A program made the position numbers and the translations under genes. Shown in pieces: positions 6,734 to 10,142 of a DNA stretch of 10,142 bases (the first letter of the stretch is position 1; each line of letters begins with the position of its first letter). The stretch comes from Tardiphaga sp. (GTDB taxonomy: Bacteria > Pseudomonadota > Alphaproteobacteria > Rhizobiales > Xanthobacteraceae): positions 1-10,142 of the forward strand of contig JAQGJF010000495.1 in NCBI GenBank assembly GCA_028290765.1, in the 5' to 3' direction. A model generated the notes under the pieces. That model saw only the letters and a list, made by a program, of their open reading frames with translations, ran no database searches and was not told the origin of the DNA.

Positions 6734-7960
6734 TCACCCCGGAAAATGCAGCTCGGCGCGAGGCCGGGTCAACGTGCGCTTTCCGTTCTTGAAAGCGGCG
6801 AGCGGATGGCGCACCTCGGCCACCGCATGCCGCGGGTCCTTGGCGTCGAGAATGACGACGTCGGCCGGATTGCCCTCGGCGATGCCGTAGTCCTTCAGGT
6901 TCATCAGCTTCGCCGAGCGGGTGGTGACCATCTCGAAGCATTCGGCGATGCGCTCAGCCTGGCTGATCTGCAAGACGTTGGCATGCAGGTTCGCCATGCG
7001 GATCAGCGAGCCGTCGCCGAACGGTGTGAACGGGTTCATGACGTTGTTGGTCGAGATCGTGCAATTGCAGCCCTGCTCGACGAACAAATTGGCGTCCACC
7101 AGCCCGCGCCGGACATTATAGTCCTGGTCGCGGCCCATCAGGAACAGATCGGTGGCCGGCAGAATCGTGACTGCCACACCGGCGTTGCCGAGGCGCTTGG
7201 CGATCGCCTTCTGCTGGTCGGGCGGCAGGGTCGCGAGTTTGGTGGCATGGCCGATCGCGACGCGGCCGCCGAGACGATATTGCTCGGTCAACTCGCAGAT
7301 CAGCACCGCGTCCGGGTCGTCCGGCGTGTTGCCGAAATCGACATGCATGTCGATCTCGGCGTCATATTCGCGGGCGAGTTCGAACACCCGCTTCAACTGA
7401 CCGGCATGGTCGGTATCGTAACCGGGGGCGGCGCCGATGGCGCGGGCGCCGCGCTTGAGGCCCTCCACCAAGAGTTCGTCGGTGCCGGGGTTGTTGGTCA
7501 GGCCTTCCTGCGGAAACACGCAGAGCTCGATATCGATGGCCCATTTATATTCGTCGACCAGCGCCTGCACGCCCTCGAAGCCGCGCATGCCGACACCGGG
7601 ATCGACCTCGACATGGGTGCGCATGCGGGTGGTACCGTTCTTCAGGCAGTTCTCCAGCGTCTTCCGGGCGCGGGCGGTGACGTCCTCGACGGTGAAATCC
7701 TTCTTCACGGCTTTGACGCGCTTCACCGCGTCGGCCATCCGGCTCGGTTCCGGTCCGCAGCGGTCGATGATGTGGGACTTGTCGAGATGGATGTGGGTCT
7801 CGACCAGGCCGGCGCAGCACAGGCAACCCTCGGCGTCGTGGGACGGCGCGTCGCAGACCAGGCCGGACTGCACCGCCGCGACGCGGCCCTTGGCAAAGCC
7901 GATGTCGACGAGGTTGTCGCGGCCGACGAGGCGCGCGTTGCGGATCACATAATCGATCAT
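6734..7960 (-). CDS. Amidohydrolase-superfamily protein, cytosine-deaminase (CodA)-like
   Basis: This 408-residue protein has the CodA-type amidohydrolase layout: a small N-terminal beta-sandwich (MIDYVIRNARLVGRDN), a metal-binding TIM barrel and a C-terminal return to the sandwich (GNPADVVILDAKDPRHAV, 363-380). Conserved features are HIHLDKSH with His56/His58, RTHVEVD (114-120), the CodA-like CVFPQEGL with Gln151, MHVDF with His206, and GHATKLA with His238. Where E. coli CodA has HCDE (Glu217) it has HVDF, and where CodA has GHDDVFDP (Asp313, Asp314) it has STNNVMNP (Asn305, Asn306). So it probably hydrolyses some C-N bond but is unlikely to be an ordinary cytosine deaminase. The ATG at 7960 overlaps the stop of the CE4 gene (ATGA). 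The frame is open upstream only as a shadow of that gene. It is cytoplasmic; substrate is unknown. Confidence 0.92.
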   Translation of the reverse strand: MIDYVIRNARLVGRDNLVDIGFAKGRVAAVQSGLVCDAPSHDAEGCLCCAGLVETHIHLDKSHIIDRCGPEPSRMADAVKRVKAVKKDFTVEDVTARARKTLENCLKNGTTRMRTHVEVDPGVGMRGFEGVQALVDEYKWAIDIELCVFPQEGLTNNPGTDELLVEGLKRGARAIGAAPGYDTDHAGQLKRVFELAREYDAEIDMHVDFGNTPDDPDAVLICELTEQYRLGGRVAIGHATKLATLPPDQQKAIAKRLGNAGVAVTILPATDLFLMGRDQDYNVRRGLVDANLFVEQGCNCTISTNNVMNPFTPFGDGSLIRMANLHANVLQISQAERIAECFEMVTTRSAKLMNLKDYGIAEGNPADVVILDAKDPRHAVAEVRHPLAAFKNGKRTLTRPRAELHFPG

Positions 7961-8850
7961 TTCAGGCCCGCCTCTGCCGCGGCATAGGCTTCCGCGATCT
8001 GCGTGCCGGTGGCGAACCACACGCCGGGAAATTTGCGGACTTCCTGGATGAAGCTGCGCAGTGCGGCGATCCGCGACGGGCGGCCGGAGACCTGCGGGTG
8101 CATCACCACGTCGACGAGGCCGCCCCAGCGATAGATCTCGCGGAACTCGTCGAGCCAGACTTCGAGCACGTGGCTGTTGGTCATGATCGGACGCGGGTTG
8201 CGGATCGAGAACAGCGCATAGGCGGCATCGTCGATCGACCAGTGCCACGGAATCTCGATCGGGCCGGGTTTGCCGTCCGCCAGTTCATGGCGGTAGGGGA
8301 CGATGCCGTCCATCAGGGTCGAATCGTAGACAAAACCTTTTTCGTGCAGCAGGCGGATCATGTTGGTGCTGGATTCACCGCCCGGCGAGCGGTAGCCCTT
8401 GGGCCTGATGCCGCCGACTTGCTTCAGCGCGGCCAGTCCCTTTTCGAGTGCCTCTTCTTCCTTGTCGGGAAAATCCGGATCGATCCATTCGTGCAGATAG
8501 CCGTGATGGCCGATCTCGTGGCCGTCTTTCAGAATGCGTTCCACAGCCTGCGGGTAGCGTTGCGCGGTCCAGCCAGGCACGAAGAACGTCGCCTTGATCT
8601 GTTCTTCCGCCATCAGGTCCATCACCTTGTGGACGCCGACGCGGCCGCCATAGATGCCCTGGCTCAGGATGCCCGGTCGGCGGACGTTGTCGGGATCGCG
8701 CGAGAACCACAGCGTCTCGGCGTCGAAATCGAAGGTCAGCATCACCGCGCAGCGGGCGCCGTTCGGCCACGGGAACGGCTTGTCCATGCGCGAGAATGGA
8801 CGTTCGGTGATCGGCTGCGGGGGAATCGGAATATCAGGATGCATGGTCAT
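7957..8850 (-). CDS. CE4 (NodB-fold) deacetylase, PuuE/HpPgdA-like; possible cyclic imidase or allantoinase-type amidase
   Basis: This 297-residue protein has the polysaccharide-deacetylase fold but no signal peptide or membrane anchor, so it is cytoplasmic and unlikely to act on cell wall. Motifs are TFDFDAE (39-45; Asp41 and Asp43 take the CE4 base and metal roles), GHEIGHHGYLHE with His116 and His120 (110-121), RSPGGE (154-159) and VVMHPQ with His251 (248-253). The DFDAE form and the HHGYLHE spacing fit the PuuE/HpPgdA subgroup, which includes metal-free allantoinase PuuE and relatives of bacterial cyclic imidases. Its position between a C45 hydrolase and a CodA-like amidohydrolase, with ATGA overlaps on both sides, favours small-molecule C-N hydrolysis. 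Start choice: ATG 8850 overlaps the C45 stop, but ATG 8844, two codons later, has a GAGG exactly 7 bases upstream and may be the one used (295 aa). Confidence 0.9.
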   Translation of the reverse strand: MTMHPDIPIPPQPITERPFSRMDKPFPWPNGARCAVMLTFDFDAETLWFSRDPDNVRRPGILSQGIYGGRVGVHKVMDLMAEEQIKATFFVPGWTAQRYPQAVERILKDGHEIGHHGYLHEWIDPDFPDKEEEALEKGLAALKQVGGIRPKGYRSPGGESSTNMIRLLHEKGFVYDSTLMDGIVPYRHELADGKPGPIEIPWHWSIDDAAYALFSIRNPRPIMTNSHVLEVWLDEFREIYRWGGLVDVVMHPQVSGRPSRIAALRSFIQEVRKFPGVWFATGTQIAEAYAAAEAGLK

Positions 8851-9962
8851 GCCTCGTCGATCGGGAAGGGAATGAACGGGTAGGAGCAGGGCGGGCCGTT
8901 GGCGACGTGCATCACCCGCGCATTGAGGTCGATCAGCACCGCGCCGGTCGTCATGGTGCGCTTGGCCGCCGGCATCGTCTCGTCGGGATGGCGGCAGATC
9001 GCGTTGGGGGCGCCGAAATGATCCTGCGCCGCCGCCCGCATGTGCTCGAAGCTGATCGAGCTGGCATGGCGCCGCAGCAGCCGTTCCAGCCGCGAGGCAC
9101 GATAAAGCGTGTTCGGTGCGATCTTTTCCATCTGCGATTCGCCATGACCCGAACCGATGAAATGGTTCGAATGGGTGACGATGCCGTCGTTCGGATGCAG
9201 ATAGCTGATGTGGTCGGGACTGGTTTCGATGTCGAGGATCTCGCCGTCGGCATGGCCGACCACGAAATTCGCCGAACAGGTGCGCTTGGTGTCAATGATT
9301 GGCCGCAGTGCGTCGTCATAGCGCGCGGCGTCGAGCACCTCGCGGCAACGCATATGGAACGGCTTCTGCAGCGGATTACGGCCGTCATGGCTGGAGGCGA
9401 GGCCGTTCTCGACGAGGCCGATGCCGCGGTCGTTGACGCCCATCTTGCCGCCGACGATGCCGGCTTCGGTCAGGCAGACGAAACTCGGCCGCGATGTGCG
9501 CTTGACGCGCAACACCAGGGTCCGGCCGTGAATGCCTTCGAGCCAATCCCAGTTCTGGCCGAGCCAGGTATGGCCGTCGCCGGTCACTTCCGGCAGCAGG
9601 CCGAAGGTCGAGCAACCATCAGGGCCGACCGAGAGCAGCTCTTCCTTGCGCTTCGCATCCTTGCCGAACAGCGTGAAGGCCAGTTCGTAGCGTGCGTTGA
9701 GCAGCGCGATGGCGCCGTCGCTCTGGCCGGAGCCTTCGGCGAGGCCGCGCATCTCCGCGGCATATTCCTCGTTCTGGCGCGACATCGCCGCGAGCCAGTG
9801 CAGTCCTTCGGCCTCGGCGGCGGCGCGGGTCAATCCGGAGGCTTCGAAGCGGCGCAGATAGGTTTCCAGATTATCCGCCACCTCGCGTGCGAAGCGCGCG
9901 CCGTGCAGCCGGCCGCGCTCCACGGGATCGTCGCCGACGGTGAGGCTGGGTATTGTCTGCAT
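8847..9962 (-). CDS. C45-family autoproteolytic acyltransferase/hydrolase (Ntn hydrolase)
   Basis: This 371-residue protein belongs to the family of fungal acyl-CoA:6-aminopenicillanate acyltransferase, whose members cleave themselves before a cysteine that then acts as N-terminal nucleophile and transfers or hydrolyses acyl groups on amides. The expected cleavage site is PDGCSTFG, Gly116-Cys117, very like the DGCTT of the fungal enzyme. Also typical are ERGRLHGARF (15-24), NARYEL (89-94), LGQNWDW (134-140), GGKMGVNDRGIGLVEN (about 162-177), the NFVVGHADGEILDIE strand and a late SNHF segment. There is no signal peptide. The ATG at 9962 starts the homologous region (MQTIPSL). A 22-codon upstream extension to 10028 would run inside the hydrolase gene and has no family match. 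The upstream stop is 4 bases away; the downstream gene overlaps by ATGA. In bacteria these proteins usually act on unknown amides, not penicillins. Confidence 0.91.
   Translation of the reverse strand: MQTIPSLTVGDDPVERGRLHGARFAREVADNLETYLRRFEASGLTRAAAEAEGLHWLAAMSRQNEEYAAEMRGLAEGSGQSDGAIALLNARYELAFTLFGKDAKRKEELLSVGPDGCSTFGLLPEVTGDGHTWLGQNWDWLEGIHGRTLVLRVKRTSRPSFVCLTEAGIVGGKMGVNDRGIGLVENGLASSHDGRNPLQKPFHMRCREVLDAARYDDALRPIIDTKRTCSANFVVGHADGEILDIETSPDHISYLHPNDGIVTHSNHFIGSGHGESQMEKIAPNTLYRASRLERLLRRHASSISFEHMRAAAQDHFGAPNAICRHPDETMPAAKRTMTTGAVLIDLNARVMHVANGPPCSYPFIPFPIDEA
8852..8855 (-). promoter_or_regulatory. Ribosome binding site that may decide the CE4 gene start
   Basis: The minus strand reads GAGG. 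It is only 1 base before the ATG at 8850 but 7 bases before the in-frame ATG at 8844, which argues for the latter. It lies in the last codons of the C45 gene. Confidence 0.5.
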
Positions 9963-9966
9963 GGCC

Positions 9967-10142
9967 TTACAGCGTCTCGCGCTCGATGCGGCGGGCATAG
10001 CCGGGCTGGAATTTGCCGTCGAACGCATCCATCACCCTATCGGCGAGCCACGGGATCAAGTGCTGCATGACGCCGCCGAGCGGATGGAATTCGTCCTGGA
10101 ATAGCCACATCTCCTTCGGGCCCGCGATCTCCTCGAAGAAGC
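9967..10142 (-). CDS. Alpha/beta hydrolase, C-terminal end (cut by right edge)
   Basis: Only the last 57 codons are in the window. They read FFEEIAGPKEMWLFQDEFHP, then LGGVMQHLIPWLADRVMDAF and a basic tail ending RRIERETL. The pattern 'GPKEMWLF-x-D-x-x-HP' is what surrounds the catalytic histidine in alpha/beta hydrolases of the FrsA/EstA or dipeptidyl-peptidase-like kind: PKE, the last beta-strand, then the histidine, followed by the final helix. The TAA stop is 4 bases before the C45 start, so the two are surely co-transcribed and it belongs to the same catabolic block. With nucleophile and acid residues outside the window, esterase, amidase or C-C hydrolase cannot be told apart. Confidence 0.75.
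   Translation of the reverse strand, partial: FFEEIAGPKEMWLFQDEFHPLGGVMQHLIPWLADRVMDAFDGKFQPGYARRIERETL

Noticed and set aside
7961..8248. N-terminal extension of the amidohydrolase to 504 residues
   Set aside because: The extra part overlaps the end of the CE4 gene, which is clearly coding in another frame, and the homologous region begins exactly at the ATG at 7960.
9963..10028. N-terminal extension of the C45 protein
   Set aside because: These codons lie within the coding end of the alpha/beta hydrolase and show no similarity to the family start.
8907..10070. Plus-strand open frame of 387 codons opposite the C45 gene
   Set aside because: It is antisense to a gene with clear family motifs, and its composition is that of a GC-bias shadow.

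Overview
The window looks like chromosomal DNA of an alphaproteobacterium of the Bradyrhizobium/Rhodopseudomonas group (Nitrobacteraceae). The reasons are strong GC bias with GC-rich third codon positions, a dispersed palindromic repeat of the 'CGTCATTGCGAG...AAGCAATCCAG' kind common in that group, and a fused branched-chain-type permease next to a row of amide-hydrolysing enzymes. Genus is an inference, not a measurement.

All ten recognisable genes lie on the minus strand, so transcription runs from the right edge to the left. In that order they are: the C-terminal end of an alpha/beta hydrolase (cut by the right edge), a C45-type Ntn acyltransferase/hydrolase, a CE4 deacetylase of the PuuE/HpPgdA (allantoinase/cyclic imidase) kind, and a cytosine-deaminase-like amidohydrolase. 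The first two are 4 bases apart and the next two junctions are ATGA overlaps, so these four form one tight catabolic block. A palindromic repeat of about 85 bp follows, then a Gfo/Idh/MocA oxidoreductase. A gap of 286 bp carries a tandem 18-bp repeat, two operator-like dyads and a good -35 element. After it comes a complete high-affinity amino-acid/amide type (HAAT) ABC importer: a periplasmic binding protein, a single permease with LivH and LivM fused, a LivG-type ATPase and a LivF-type ATPase. A flavin-dependent luciferase-like monooxygenase, cut by the left edge, overlaps the last ATPase by ATGA.

Taken together this reads as an uptake-and-degradation locus for a nitrogen-containing organic compound with amide, imide, ureide or N-heterocyclic bonds. 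The importer would bring it in, the C-N hydrolases (C45, CE4, amidohydrolase, alpha/beta hydrolase) would open it, and the Gfo/Idh and flavin enzymes would oxidise or reduce it. The substrate cannot be read from the sequence. The most unusual single point is that the amidohydrolase keeps the cytosine-deaminase scaffold and its histidines but has Phe and Asn where E. coli CodA has its catalytic Glu217 and metal ligand Asp313. I found no RNA genes, CRISPR arrays, insertion sequences or phage genes.
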